Assembly: GCA_016708925.1 (NCBI GenBank)
Contig: JADJET010000001.1
Coordinates: forward strand, 186,001 to 250,000
DNA length: 64,000 nt
Reading direction: 5' to 3'
Origin: Gammaproteobacteria bacterium
GTDB lineage: Bacteria; Pseudomonadota; Gammaproteobacteria; Pseudomonadales; Porticoccaceae
In this document: piece by piece, positions 46,550 to 55,781 of the stretch
How positions within the stretch are numbered: the stretch's first letter is position 1
How the letters are laid out: every line of letters starts with the position of its first letter
The notes under the pieces: generated by a model
Seen by the model: only the letters and a program-made list of their open reading frames with translations
Database searches by the model: none
Told to the model about the DNA's origin: nothing
Program-made: the position numbers and the translations under genes

Positions 46550-47695
46550 ATGGCCAGTGAAGAAGAAGTCCTGATTCTCGACAGCGTGCGCCGCTGGCTG
46601 GAGCGCGATGTCGCCCCTTACGCCCACGATCTGGAACAGGCCGACGAATACCCTCACGCCATGGTGGCGCAGATGAAGGAACTGGGCCTGTTCGGCGCCA
46701 CCATCGCGCCGGAATACGGCGGACTCGGTCTCGGCGCTTCGACCTATGCCAAGATCGTGGCGCTGGTATCGGAAGTCTGGATGTCGCTGTCCGGCATCTT
46801 CAATTCCCACCTCATCATGGCACGGTGCGTACAAAGCTATGGCACCGAGGCACAAAAACAGAAATACCTGCCGCGCTTTGCCAGCGGCGAACTGCGCGGC
46901 GGCATCGGCCTCACCGAACCCGACGCGGGCACCGATCTGCAGGGCATCCGCTGCGCCGCGAAGCGCGACGGTGACCACTATGTGGTGAACGGCACCAAGA
47001 CCTGGATCACCAACTCGATCGAGGGCGACTGTATCGGACTGCTGGTAAAAACCGATCCCGCCGCGAGCCCGCCGCGCAAGGGCATGAGCATGTTCATCGC
47101 CGAAAAAGGTCCGGGCTTCAACGTCACCCGCAAACTGAAAAAACTCGGCTATCGCGGCATCGACACGGCGGAAATCGTCTTCGAGGATTACCGGGTTCAC
47201 AAGGATTGCCTGATCGGCGGCGTCGAAGGCCGCGGCTTTTACAACGCGGTGGGCGGACTCGAACTCGGCCGCATCAATGTCGCGGCGCGCGGCGTCGGCG
47301 TCGCCACGGCGGCGCTCAAACAGTCGGTTGCCTACTCCCAGCAGCGCAAGACTTTCGGCAAGCCGATCTGCGAGCACCAGGCGATCCAGCTCAAGCTCGG
47401 CGAGATGGCCACCCGGGTCGAAGCCGCGCGACTCCTGGTGGAACAGGCCGCGCAAGCCTTCGACCGCGGCGAGCGCTGCGACATGGAAGCCGGGATGGCC
47501 AAATATTTCGCCACCGAAGCCGCGGCCAAAAATGCCGACGAGAACATGCGCATCCACGGCGCCTACGGCTATTCCTGCGAATTCGATGCCGAGCGGCTGT
47601 ACCGCGATGCGCCCCTGATGATCATCGGCGAGGGTACCAACGAGATGCAGCGCATCATCATCGCGCGGCAACTGATCGAGCGAAATCCCGTTTGA
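46550..47695 (+). CDS. acyl-CoA dehydrogenase
   Basis: 381 residues of the short/medium-chain acyl-CoA dehydrogenase fold: PEYGGLGLGASTYAKIVALVSEVWMSLSG, GGIGLTEPDAGTDLQGI, VNGTKTWITNSIEGD, FGKPICEHQAIQLKLGEMAT and the C-terminal IIGEGTNEMQR, which holds the Glu of the usual catalytic base motif. It is a different subfamily from 34892-36094. A 14-base tandem repeat lies between its end and the next gene. Confidence 0.9.
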   Translation: MASEEEVLILDSVRRWLERDVAPYAHDLEQADEYPHAMVAQMKELGLFGATIAPEYGGLGLGASTYAKIVALVSEVWMSLSGIFNSHLIMARCVQSYGTEAQKQKYLPRFASGELRGGIGLTEPDAGTDLQGIRCAAKRDGDHYVVNGTKTWITNSIEGDCIGLLVKTDPAASPPRKGMSMFIAEKGPGFNVTRKLKKLGYRGIDTAEIVFEDYRVHKDCLIGGVEGRGFYNAVGGLELGRINVAARGVGVATAALKQSVAYSQQRKTFGKPICEHQAIQLKLGEMATRVEAARLLVEQAAQAFDRGERCDMEAGMAKYFATEAAAKNADENMRIHGAYGYSCEFDAERLYRDAPLMIIGEGTNEMQRIIIARQLIERNPV

Positions 47696-47774
47696 CCGGA
47701 TGGCATTGGCGATTGTGCTCCCGGATCGTCCGGGCTAGATTGCCGCCACTACCCGGTACCAATAGACGACCATC

Positions 47775-47812
47775 AATAAACAACTACCAATAAACAACTA
47801 CCAATAAACAAC
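47775..47812. repeat. 14-bp AT-rich tandem repeat
   Basis: AATAAACAACTACC is repeated twice and followed by a partial third copy (AATAAACAAC). It lies in the 134-base gap before the MBL gene and immediately upstream of its ribosome-binding region, so it becomes an AU-rich mRNA leader. Confidence 0.9.
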
Positions 47813-47829
47813 GAAATACAGGGGTAATC

Positions 47830-48705
47830 ATGAGAGACCGACTCTACCAACAACTGTCCTGGCAAATCGGCGATGTATCCATCACCCGACTGGTCGAAGT
47901 GGTGCTGATCGCACCCGTGGGGTCACTGTTCCCGGGTCGTACCGCGGACGAACTGGAGCCCTGCGCCCGCTGGCTGCAACCCAATTTTCTCAGCGCCGAC
48001 GGCAATATTTTTCTCAGCATTCACGCGTTTCTGATTCGCGCCGGCGGCCTCAAGATGATCGTGGATACCTGTGCCGGCAACGGCAAGGACCTGCCGTTGT
48101 TCCCCGAGTGGAACAACATGAATACACCGTTTCTCGAGAACATGACCAAGCTGGGGTTCGCGCCCGAATCCATCGACCGGGTGATGTGTACCCACCTGCA
48201 TTTCGACCATGTGGGCTGGAATACCCGTCCCGTGGACGGCAAATGGGTTCCCACTTTTGCCAACGCCCGTTATCTGTTCAATAAAACCGAGTGGGAGTTC
48301 TGGAAAGATCACGATGATCCCTACGGCGCCAACACCATCGAGCACGCCCTGAAGCCAGTGATCAACGCCGGCCTGGTCGATCTGGTCGACACTCACCACC
48401 GCATCTGTGATGAAATCAGTCTGATCCCAACCCCAGGCCACACACCCGGGCATGTCAGCGTGCTGATCCAGTCCAAGGGCGCGGAAGCGGTGATCACCGG
48501 CGACATGTTCCACCACCCCTGCCAGATGGCGCATCCCGAGTGGATCGATATGGGCGACATCTCCAGCGATGTGGCGGAACAGACCCGACTCGCCTTCATG
48601 CAACGCTTCGGCAATCGCCCGTCGCTGGTGCTCGGCACCCACTTCGCCACTCCCACCGCCGGTCACATTGTGAGCGACGGCAAGGGCTGGCGCTTCGATA
48701 CCTGA
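47830..48705 (+). CDS. metallo-beta-lactamase-fold hydrolase
   Basis: 291 residues. The zinc motif THLHFDHVGWN (HxHxDH) is at about residues 119-129, with the further His ligands in TPGHTPGHVSV and in LGTHFATPTAGH, and the GDMFHHP Asp. It resembles lactonase/AttM-like and related MBL hydrolases. Its operon neighbours are an acyl-CoA dehydrogenase upstream and an SDR protein downstream (25 bases). Substrate unknown; a lactone or ester in the same degradation route is plausible. Confidence 0.85.
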   Translation: MRDRLYQQLSWQIGDVSITRLVEVVLIAPVGSLFPGRTADELEPCARWLQPNFLSADGNIFLSIHAFLIRAGGLKMIVDTCAGNGKDLPLFPEWNNMNTPFLENMTKLGFAPESIDRVMCTHLHFDHVGWNTRPVDGKWVPTFANARYLFNKTEWEFWKDHDDPYGANTIEHALKPVINAGLVDLVDTHHRICDEISLIPTPGHTPGHVSVLIQSKGAEAVITGDMFHHPCQMAHPEWIDMGDISSDVAEQTRLAFMQRFGNRPSLVLGTHFATPTAGHIVSDGKGWRFDT

Positions 48706-48730
48706 ATTGTTCGACCAGCGAGGCGCAGCC

Positions 48731-49852
48731 ATGAAGAGGGCACTGATCGTCGGTGGTACCGGACCCACCGGACCCCATGTGATACAGGGGCTGCTCGAGC
48801 GCGGCTACGCCACCACCATTTTCCATCGCGGCACCCACGAGCCGCCGGGATTGCCGGAGGTGGAGCACATCCACGGCGATCCGCACTTTCCGGAGACCAT
48901 CGCGGCGGCGCTCGATGGCCGCGAGTTCGAACTGGTGGTGGCCATGTACGGCCGCATCCGGCATCTGGCGGACTACTTTGCCCGCCGCTGCGCGCGCTTT
49001 ATCGGCGTCGGCGGCATCCCGGTCTACGCCGGGCTGATGGACCCGGAGGGACAACACCCCTGGGGATTGCCGGTGCCGGTACGAGAAACCGCACCGCTCT
49101 CGGATTACCCGGGCGATACCGACGGCAGTCGCTTCGCCCACATGATCTACCGCACCGAACGCCATGTGCTGGATCTGGGTGAAGCCGGGGCCTTCAACGC
49201 CGCCTATTTCCGCTACCCGGCCATCTACGGACCGCGTCAACCCACCCCGATGGAGTGGTCGGTAGTGCGCCGGGTCCGCGACGGCCGGTCCGCGATGATC
49301 CTGCCCAATGGCGGGCTGATCCTGACCAGCCGCTGCGCCGCCCGCAACGCGGCGGAATATCTGTTGCTCTCCATCGACCACCCGGAAGCCAGCCGCAACC
49401 AGGCCTACAACTGCACCGACGACGAGCAGTTCACGCAACGCCAGTGGGTCGAGCTGATTTCGCGCGGCGCCGGCCGGCCGCTGGATATTTTTTCGCTGCC
49501 CGAGGAGCTCGCGACACCCGCCGAACCCCTGACCCGAATGCTGGGCGGCAGCAATCACTGTCTGCTCGACAACGCCAAAGCCCGGCACGAACTCGGCTAC
49601 CGCGACCGGGTATCCGCGCGGGACGCCCTGCAGGAAACCGCCGCCTGGTATCTGGCCAATCCGCTCGCGGGCAACGATGCCGCCAATCACCCAGACCCCT
49701 TCGACTATGCCGCCGAAGACCGGTTGATCGCCGCCTACCAGCGTGGCGTCGCCGCCATCCAGGCCGAAGCACCCTTCCCCAAAGCGAGCTACCACCACTC
49801 CTACGCGCACCCGAAAACACCCGGCCAGGGACCTGACCATCGCGGACGTTGA
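48731..49852 (+). CDS. NAD-dependent epimerase/dehydratase (extended SDR) protein
   Basis: 373 residues. The N-terminal Rossmann motif ALIVGGTGPTGPHVIQGL is followed by a segment YRTERHVLDLGEAGAFNAAYFRYPAIYGPRQ with a conserved PAIYGP element. The Lys of the YxxxK catalytic pair is replaced by Arg-rich YRTER, so it may be an atypical SDR. The start at 48731 directly precedes the Rossmann fold. It is the last gene of the MaoC-acyl-CoA dehydrogenase-MBL-SDR cluster. Confidence 0.82.
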   Translation: MKRALIVGGTGPTGPHVIQGLLERGYATTIFHRGTHEPPGLPEVEHIHGDPHFPETIAAALDGREFELVVAMYGRIRHLADYFARRCARFIGVGGIPVYAGLMDPEGQHPWGLPVPVRETAPLSDYPGDTDGSRFAHMIYRTERHVLDLGEAGAFNAAYFRYPAIYGPRQPTPMEWSVVRRVRDGRSAMILPNGGLILTSRCAARNAAEYLLLSIDHPEASRNQAYNCTDDEQFTQRQWVELISRGAGRPLDIFSLPEELATPAEPLTRMLGGSNHCLLDNAKARHELGYRDRVSARDALQETAAWYLANPLAGNDAANHPDPFDYAAEDRLIAAYQRGVAAIQAEAPFPKASYHHSYAHPKTPGQGPDHRGR

Positions 49853-49900
49853 CCCCCCGTCGCCAGGGCCGCTGCGCACTTCGGCGCGGGGTGTTTGGAT

Positions 49901-49932
49901 TTCAGGGGATGTTCGACTTCAGGGGACGTTCG
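49901..49932. repeat. short direct repeat downstream of the SDR gene
   Basis: TTCAGGGGA(T/C)GTTCG occurs twice, at 49901-49915 and 49918-49932, separated by two bases. It lies between the convergent SDR and aceA genes. Further on a GC hairpin CGGGCGGC/GCCGCCCG (about 49958-49979) may act as a terminator without T tract. Confidence 0.7.
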
Positions 49933-50026
49933 CTGTCATGAGAACCGGTCAGGTCAACGGGCGGCATTGCGCCGCCCGCGTCGGCGTCGACGCGCGAGTA
50001 TCCGTTCCCGCGCGCAGTCCACCTGA

Positions 50027-51364
50027 TCAGTGAAACTGGTCTTCCTCGGTCGAGCCGGTGAGCGCGGTCACCGAAGACACGCCACCCTGGATCACCGTGG
50101 TCATATCGTCGAAATAGCCGGTGCCCACTTCCTGTTGGTGCGCGACGAAGGTGTAGCCGCGGTCGCGGGCCGAGAATTCCGGCTCCTGCACTTTCTCGAC
50201 ATAGGCTGTCATGTCTTCGCGGGCATAGGCGTAGGCGAGTTCGAACATGTTGTACCACATGTTGTGAATGCCGGCCAACGTGATGAACTGGAACTTGTAA
50301 CCCATGGCCGACAGCTCGCGCTGGAACTTGGCGATGGTGGCGTCGTCCAGATTCTTCTTCCAGTTGAATGACGGCGAGCAGTTGTAGCTGAGCAACTGGT
50401 CGGGGTGCTCCTTGCGGACCGCTTCGGCGAATTTTCTGGCTTCGGCCAGATCCGGCGTTGCGGTTTCACACCAGAGCAGGTCGGCGTAGGGCGCGTAGGC
50501 GATACCCCGGGCAATCGCCTGATCGATGCCGGCGCGGACCTTGTAGAAACCTTCACTGGTGCGCTCGCCGGTGACGAACGGCTTGTCGTAGGGATCGCAG
50601 TCGCTGGTGAGCAAATCCGCCGCGTTGGCGTCGGTGCGAGCGAGCAGGATGGTCGGCACGCCGGCCACGTCGGCGGCGAGCCGCGCCGCGATAAGCTTCT
50701 GAACTGCCTCCTGGGTCGGCACCAGTACCTTGCCGCCCATGTGGCCGCATTTTTTCACGGACGCCAGCTGGTCCTCGAAGTGCACGCCGGCCGCGCCGGC
50801 TTCGATCATGGCTTTCATCAGTTCGTAAGCGTTGAGGACCCCGCCGAAACCGGCTTCGGCGTCCGCCACGATGGGCGCGAAGTAATCAATGTAGTCGGTA
50901 TCACCCGGGGCTTTGCCCGCTTTCCACTGAATCTGATCGGCGCGGCGGAAGGCGTTATTGATACGGCGCACCACGGCGGGTACGGAGTCGGCCGGGTACA
51001 GCGACTGGTCGGGGTACATGCTGGAGGCAGTGTTGTTGTCCGCCGCCACCTGCCAACCGGACAGATAAATCGCCTGGACGCCGGCTTTGACCTGCTGCAC
51101 CGCCTGGCCGCCGGTGAGGGCGCCCATGGCATTGACGAAATCCTTGTCCGGACGAAAGCTCGGCCGTCCACCCTCGGTGACGAGCTTCCACAGTTGCTCG
51201 GCACCGCGCTGGGCAATGGTGTTGTCCACCTTGATGGAGCCGCGCAGGCGTACCACGTCGTCGGCGCCGTAGGTGCGCTTGATGCCCTTCCAGCGCGGGT
51301 TGGTGGCCCAATCCTTGGTGATCTGGGCGATTTCCGCGGCGCGGTTGTAGTTGCCGATGGTCAT
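50027..51364 (-). CDS. aceA: isocitrate lyase
   Basis: Glyoxylate-shunt enzyme splitting isocitrate into succinate and glyoxylate. It has 445 residues. The catalytic signature KKCGHMGGKV with the active-site Cys, the GDTDYIDYFAPIVADAEAGFGG substrate segment and SYNCSPSFNWKKNL are present. The 104-base intergenic region to the divergent lysR gene carries the 16-bp element that also precedes glcB. It allows growth on acetate, fatty acids or other C2-yielding compounds. Confidence 0.97.
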   Translation of the reverse strand: MTIGNYNRAAEIAQITKDWATNPRWKGIKRTYGADDVVRLRGSIKVDNTIAQRGAEQLWKLVTEGGRPSFRPDKDFVNAMGALTGGQAVQQVKAGVQAIYLSGWQVAADNNTASSMYPDQSLYPADSVPAVVRRINNAFRRADQIQWKAGKAPGDTDYIDYFAPIVADAEAGFGGVLNAYELMKAMIEAGAAGVHFEDQLASVKKCGHMGGKVLVPTQEAVQKLIAARLAADVAGVPTILLARTDANAADLLTSDCDPYDKPFVTGERTSEGFYKVRAGIDQAIARGIAYAPYADLLWCETATPDLAEARKFAEAVRKEHPDQLLSYNCSPSFNWKKNLDDATIAKFQRELSAMGYKFQFITLAGIHNMWYNMFELAYAYAREDMTAYVEKVQEPEFSARDRGYTFVAHQQEVGTGYFDDMTTVIQGGVSSVTALTGSTEEDQFH

Positions 51365-51436
51365 GGGATGCAGCTCCTGTTGCGGGTGGTGGAGTGGAGA
51401 GGTTGCGAATTGTATTTTTTGTGGGATGATTCGACT

Positions 51437-51452
51437 AATTTATCGTTTTTAT
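51437..51452 (-). promoter_or_regulatory. putative LysR-regulator operator upstream of aceA
   Basis: On the minus strand (aceA sense) ATAAAAACGATAAATT ends 72 bases before the aceA start codon; the identical 16-mer precedes glcB by 80 bases. It also lies 16 bases before the lysR ATG, allowing autoregulation. The identity is seen directly; the binding protein is inferred. Confidence 0.65.
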
Positions 51453-51468
51453 CTTCACTATTTTTCTT

Positions 51469-52424
51469 ATGAATATAGCCCGTATCGATCTCAACCTGCT
51501 GGTGTTTCTGGATGTGCTGCTGCGCGAGCGCAATGTCACCCGCGCCGCCCAGTCCCTCGGCATCACCCAGCCGGCGATGAGCAACGGCCTGCGGCGCCTG
51601 CGAGAATTGTTCGGCGACCCGCTGCTGATCCGCACCAGCGGGGGATGGCACCCACCGAACGGGCGCTCGCCCTGCAACCGCAGGTCCGCGATATCCTCGC
51701 CAGCGTCGAACAGGCGGTGCAGCCGCGCACCGAGTTCGATGCGGGCTCCGCCAACCGGGTATTTCGCATCATGGCGAGCGACTACGCGGAATCCACGCTG
51801 GTGCCGCCGCTGCTGGCGTTCCTGGGCGAACACGCGCCGGGAATTACCCTCGACATCCTCAACCCCAGCGACGTGACCCTGCACGACGTGGAACAGGGCC
51901 GGGTGGACATGCTCCTCAACCGCTTCGACGACATGCCCCAGTCCTTTCACCAGGTCACGGTGTGGCAGGACGGTTTCTCCTGCCTGCTGCGCAGGGACCA
52001 TCCCGCCCTCGCGGATTTCGGCCTGGAGCGTTATCTCGCCGGTCGCCACGTCTGGGTGAGCAAGACCGGCATGGGGGTCGGCGTGGGCATGAACCCGCAG
52101 GATGCCCAACGCCTGGGCTGGGTGGACGAGGCGCTGGCGCGACTGGGCAAGAAGCGCCATATCGCGGTCTTTACCCGCCACTATCAGGTAGCGGTGCTGC
52201 TGGCGCGGCAACCGGACCTGATCGTCACTATTCCGAGCCGCCTCGCCGAGATGCAGCGCGACAATGCCGCCGTGGCCATTCTGCCGCCGCCGTTCGAGAT
52301 TCCGCCCTTCGATCTCAAGATGGCCTGGAGCCCGCTGTTGCAGAACAACCCGGCGCACCAGTGGCTGCGGCGGCAGATTTTGGCGGCGGCGCGAGAGAGC
52401 AGCACTCCGGTATTTTTGCCCTGA
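51469..52424 (+). CDS. LysR-family regulator of the glyoxylate genes, one-base frameshift
   Basis: The N-terminal HTH (MNIARIDLNLLVFLDVLLRERNVTRAAQSLGITQPAMSNGLRRLRELFGDPLLIRTS) is in one frame up to about 51640. The rest (GMAPTERALALQPQVRDILASVEQ through the type 2 periplasmic-binding fold to the end at 52424) is in another. Adding one G to the GGGGG run at 51640-51644 joins them exactly (TSGGMAPTE), giving about 318 residues. Two explanations are possible: a homopolymer sequencing error or a true slippage mutation that would switch the regulator off. It sits between divergent aceA and downstream glcB. Confidence 0.88.
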
Positions 52425-52433
52425 ATAACGGAC

Positions 52434-52449
52434 ATAAAAACGATAAATT
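52434..52449 (+). promoter_or_regulatory. putative LysR-regulator operator upstream of glcB
   Basis: ATAAAAACGATAAATT, identical in all 16 positions and in the same orientation relative to its target as the element before aceA. It lies 80 bases before the glcB ATG and 9 bases after the lysR stop codon. Similarity continues beyond the core (TCGA/CAATCAT-like bases on the downstream side). Confidence 0.65.
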
Positions 52450-52529
52450 CGATCAATCATGGCCGGGATGACTAAAATACCGGCTTGATCGATCCCCGGC
52501 GCGAGCCGACTTGCCTAGAGGAGAGAGCC

Positions 52530-54704
52530 ATGACCGAACGGGTTCAACAGGGCGGCCTGCATATCGCGCGGGTACTCGACGATCTGGTGCGCACCGAGAT
52601 TCTGCCCGGCCTCGGTATCGAGCCCGCCACCTTCTGGGCCGGCTTCGAATCCCTGTTGACAGACCTGGCACCGGAAAACGCCCGCCTGCTCGCAGTGCGC
52701 GACGACTTCCAGCAACGCATCGACGCCTGGCACCGGGAGCGCGCGGGCCAGCCCCAGGATCCCGCCGCCTACAAGGCGTTTCTGACCGCAATCGGCTATC
52801 TGCTCCCCGAGGGCGACGACTTCACCGTGACCACGCAGAACGTCGATCCCGAGGTCGCCACCATTGCCGGCCCGCAACTGGTGGTGCCCATCACCAATGC
52901 GCGCTATGCGCTCAATGCGGCCAACGCGCGCTGGGGCAGCCTTTACGACGCCCTGTACGGCAACGACGTGATCCCGGAAACCGACGGCGCGGTGCGCGGC
53001 CCGGGCTACAACCCGGTGCGGGGCGCCAAAGTCATCGCCTATGCCCGGGAATTCCTCGACGCCAGCGCGCCGCTCGCGGCCGGCAGCCATGCCGATACCA
53101 TCGGCTACCGCGTCGTGAACGGTGCGCTGGTGATACGACTCGATAATGGCGCGAGCACCGGACTGAAAACCCCGGCGCAATGGGTGGGCTACCAAGGCAA
53201 TCCGGATTCTCCGGATTGTGTTTTATTGAAAAACAATGGATTGCATATCGAAATTCAATTCGATCCTGACCATTACGTCGGGCGCGACGACCCTGCGCAC
53301 ATCAAGGACCTCTACCTCGAAAGCGCCATCACGACCATCCAGGACTGCGAGGATTCGGTCGCCGCGGTGGACGCGGAGGACAAGTGCCTGGCCTACCGCA
53401 ACTGGCTGGGCCTGATTCGCGGCGATCTCGAAGAGGTCATCCCCAAGGGTGACAGGCTGTTACGCCGTACACTGAATCCAGATCGTGAATATCTGGACCC
53501 CGACGGCAGCGCCTTCAGCGTGCCGGGACGCAGCCTGCTGCTGGTGCGCAACGTGGGCCACCTGATGACCACCGATGCCGTGCTCGACGCCGCCGGCAAA
53601 CCCATACCGGAGGGCATGCTGGACGCGCTGATCACCGGCGCGGTGGCGGCGCACGACCTGCGCGGACTGGGGCGTTTCCGCAACTCCCGCGCCGGCAGCG
53701 TCTACATCGTCAAACCCAAGATGCACGGTCCCGACGAGGTGTCCTTCACGGTGCGCCTGTTCGAACGCGTGGAGCGGATCCTGGGGCTGCCCGCGCAAAC
53801 CCTCAAGATCGGCATCATGGACGAGGAGCGCCGCACCACGGTGAATCTCAAGGAGTGCATCCGTCGCGCCGCCGACCGGCTCATCTTCATCAACACCGGC
53901 TTCCTCGACCGCACCGGCGACGAGATCCACACCAGCATGGAAGCTGGCGCCATGGTGCCCAAGGGCGAGATGAAACAGCAGTCCTGGATCAAGGCGTACG
54001 AGGACTGGAACGTGGACATCGGCCTCGCCTGCGGCTTGCGCGGTCGCGCCCAGATCGGCAAGGGCATGTGGGCCATGCCCGACCGCATGGCGGACATGAT
54101 GGTGGCCAAGATCGAGCATCCGCGCGCCGGCGCCAACTGCGCCTGGGTACCCTCACCCACCGCGGCCACCCTGCACGTCATGCACTATCACCGCGTCGAT
54201 GTGGCGGCGCGGCAAGCCGAGCTCGCGAGCCGTAAACGGGCCAGCCTCGATGACATCCTCACCCTGCCGCTGCTGGGCAAGCGCCAGCTCGCCGCGGCGG
54301 CGATTCAGCGCGAACTGGACAACAACGCCCAGGGAATTCTCGGCTATGTGGTGCGCTGGATCGACCAGGGCGTCGGCTGCTCCAAGGTCCCGGACATCGG
54401 CGATGTGGGTCTGATGGAAGATCGCGCCACCCTGCGCATCTCCAGCCAGCATATCGCCAACTGGTTGCACCACGGGATCTGCTCGGCGGAACAGGTGTTG
54501 GCGACGCTCAAGAAGATGGCCGCCGTGGTGGATCGGCAGAATGCCGGCGACGCCCTGTATCACCCGATGGCACCGGATTTCGACGCCAGCATTGCCTTCC
54601 AGGCCGCCTGCGACCTTGTTTTCAAGGGTCGCGAGCAGCCCAGCGGCTACACCGAGCCGGTACTGCACGCCCGGCGCCGGGAACTCAAGGCGCGCGGTCG
54701 CTGA
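52530..54704 (+). CDS. glcB: malate synthase G
   Basis: Condenses glyoxylate with acetyl-CoA to malate, the second glyoxylate-shunt step. It has 724 residues, the normal size of the G isoform. Landmarks: ITTIQDCEDSVAAVDAEDKCLAYRNWLGL, YIVKPKMHGPDEVSFTVRLFERVE, IGIMDEERRTTVNLKECI, FINTGFLDRTGDEIHTSMEAG and ANWLHHGICSAEQV. The start at 52530 has AGAGGAGAG in front. Together with aceA and the LysR gene it makes a complete shunt regulon. Confidence 0.97.
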   Translation: MTERVQQGGLHIARVLDDLVRTEILPGLGIEPATFWAGFESLLTDLAPENARLLAVRDDFQQRIDAWHRERAGQPQDPAAYKAFLTAIGYLLPEGDDFTVTTQNVDPEVATIAGPQLVVPITNARYALNAANARWGSLYDALYGNDVIPETDGAVRGPGYNPVRGAKVIAYAREFLDASAPLAAGSHADTIGYRVVNGALVIRLDNGASTGLKTPAQWVGYQGNPDSPDCVLLKNNGLHIEIQFDPDHYVGRDDPAHIKDLYLESAITTIQDCEDSVAAVDAEDKCLAYRNWLGLIRGDLEEVIPKGDRLLRRTLNPDREYLDPDGSAFSVPGRSLLLVRNVGHLMTTDAVLDAAGKPIPEGMLDALITGAVAAHDLRGLGRFRNSRAGSVYIVKPKMHGPDEVSFTVRLFERVERILGLPAQTLKIGIMDEERRTTVNLKECIRRAADRLIFINTGFLDRTGDEIHTSMEAGAMVPKGEMKQQSWIKAYEDWNVDIGLACGLRGRAQIGKGMWAMPDRMADMMVAKIEHPRAGANCAWVPSPTAATLHVMHYHRVDVAARQAELASRKRASLDDILTLPLLGKRQLAAAAIQRELDNNAQGILGYVVRWIDQGVGCSKVPDIGDVGLMEDRATLRISSQHIANWLHHGICSAEQVLATLKKMAAVVDRQNAGDALYHPMAPDFDASIAFQAACDLVFKGREQPSGYTEPVLHARRRELKARGR

Positions 54705-54710
54705 TCGTCA

Positions 54711-55682
54711 TCACAGCGCCAGCCGGCGCAGCTCCGGGGCTTCCTCGCTCAGGTTCCACAGGTCCTGAAACGCATCGATCAGCCGGCGGGCGTCGGCTGG
54801 CGCGTGGCGCACGCCGTAACCGCGCAATGGACGCGCGTGCTGCCAGCACAGCAGCGCACTGGTATCGGTCACCAGAAATTCGTCCTCGGGTGTGGCGCAG
54901 GCGGGCGGCAAGGCACGCAGCTGAATGTGACTCGACAGGCGCTGCGCAAGCCGCAGCAGACGGTGCCCCGAGCGCGCCAGCGCCTGAGGTTCACGCACCA
55001 GTATCAGCACCTCGGCCTGGGGATGACTGATGGCGAATTCCAGCACGGCATCGCGCACCGGATCGCTGTCGTAAATCTCGGGATCGAGTCGGGTGCTCAG
55101 AATGCAAACACGTCGCAAGGCACGCGGAATCCAGAGCGGCACACACTCGGCAACGGCGGCGCTACCGTCCAGCACTTCACGAAGGCGGTCGGCTTCCGCC
55201 ACCGGCGGCGCGGGCTGCTCGCGCACTGCAAGCAAATTCCTGAATGGCAATACCATGAGGCGGTGAGGTATACCGGCCTCCAGAAACTCCTCGCCCCGAG
55301 GTTCGAATCCCAGCGCTTCGTAAAAACCCAGGGCCTGGGCCTGGGCCTGGGCGTGGAGCTGCAGGGCGCCCTGCCCCCGCGCGAGCGCATCGCGCATCAT
55401 CCGCCGCAACAGGGCCGACCCGACACCCCGGCGACGATACTCGGGCAGCACCGCCAGCCGGCCAATGCGATCGCCCAGCAGCCGCGCGCAACCGATTGGG
55501 CACCCATCGGTTGTGGAGGCCAGCCAGTGCTGCGCAGCGGCATCCTGCCGGTCGAATTCCACGGCTTCGAGAATTCCCTGCTCGACCACGAACACCTGCC
55601 GGCGGATCGCCTGCAGCGCGTCACTCTGCTCCGCCCAGGTCACGGGCGCTATCACGGCGGGAAAGTAATCCAGGCTCTCCAT
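54711..55682 (-). CDS. GNAT acetyltransferase with C-terminal uncharacterised domain
   Basis: 323 residues. Residues 1-150 form a GNAT domain of the ElaA type (VFVVEQGILEAVEFDRQDAAAQHWLA, RIGRLAVLPEYRRRGVGSALLRRMM with the acetyl-CoA-binding RRRGVG, and LGFYEALGFEPRGEEFLEAGIPHRLM). The C-terminal 170 residues (VCILSTRLDPEIYDSDPVRDAVLEFAIS, EVLILVREPQALARSGHRLLRLAQRL) match a domain I recall as DUF7931. A GGGCCT hexanucleotide repeat at 55330-55350 encodes Ala-Gln repeats. It converges with glcB with only 6 bases between them. Confidence 0.82.
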   Translation of the reverse strand: MESLDYFPAVIAPVTWAEQSDALQAIRRQVFVVEQGILEAVEFDRQDAAAQHWLASTTDGCPIGCARLLGDRIGRLAVLPEYRRRGVGSALLRRMMRDALARGQGALQLHAQAQAQALGFYEALGFEPRGEEFLEAGIPHRLMVLPFRNLLAVREQPAPPVAEADRLREVLDGSAAVAECVPLWIPRALRRVCILSTRLDPEIYDSDPVRDAVLEFAISHPQAEVLILVREPQALARSGHRLLRLAQRLSSHIQLRALPPACATPEDEFLVTDTSALLCWQHARPLRGYGVRHAPADARRLIDAFQDLWNLSEEAPELRRLAL

Positions 55683-55781
55683 GGGACATCGTCGGGCTGT
55701 GATTTGCCGCAGAATACAGCGCACCTGAGGGTTGAGGCTAGAATGCTGGCCACATTGAAAATCTGACAGGGGACACCGCCC

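Noticed and set aside
47775..47812. Possible CRISPR-like array
   Set aside because: The 14-bp units are directly adjacent, without spacers or cas genes.
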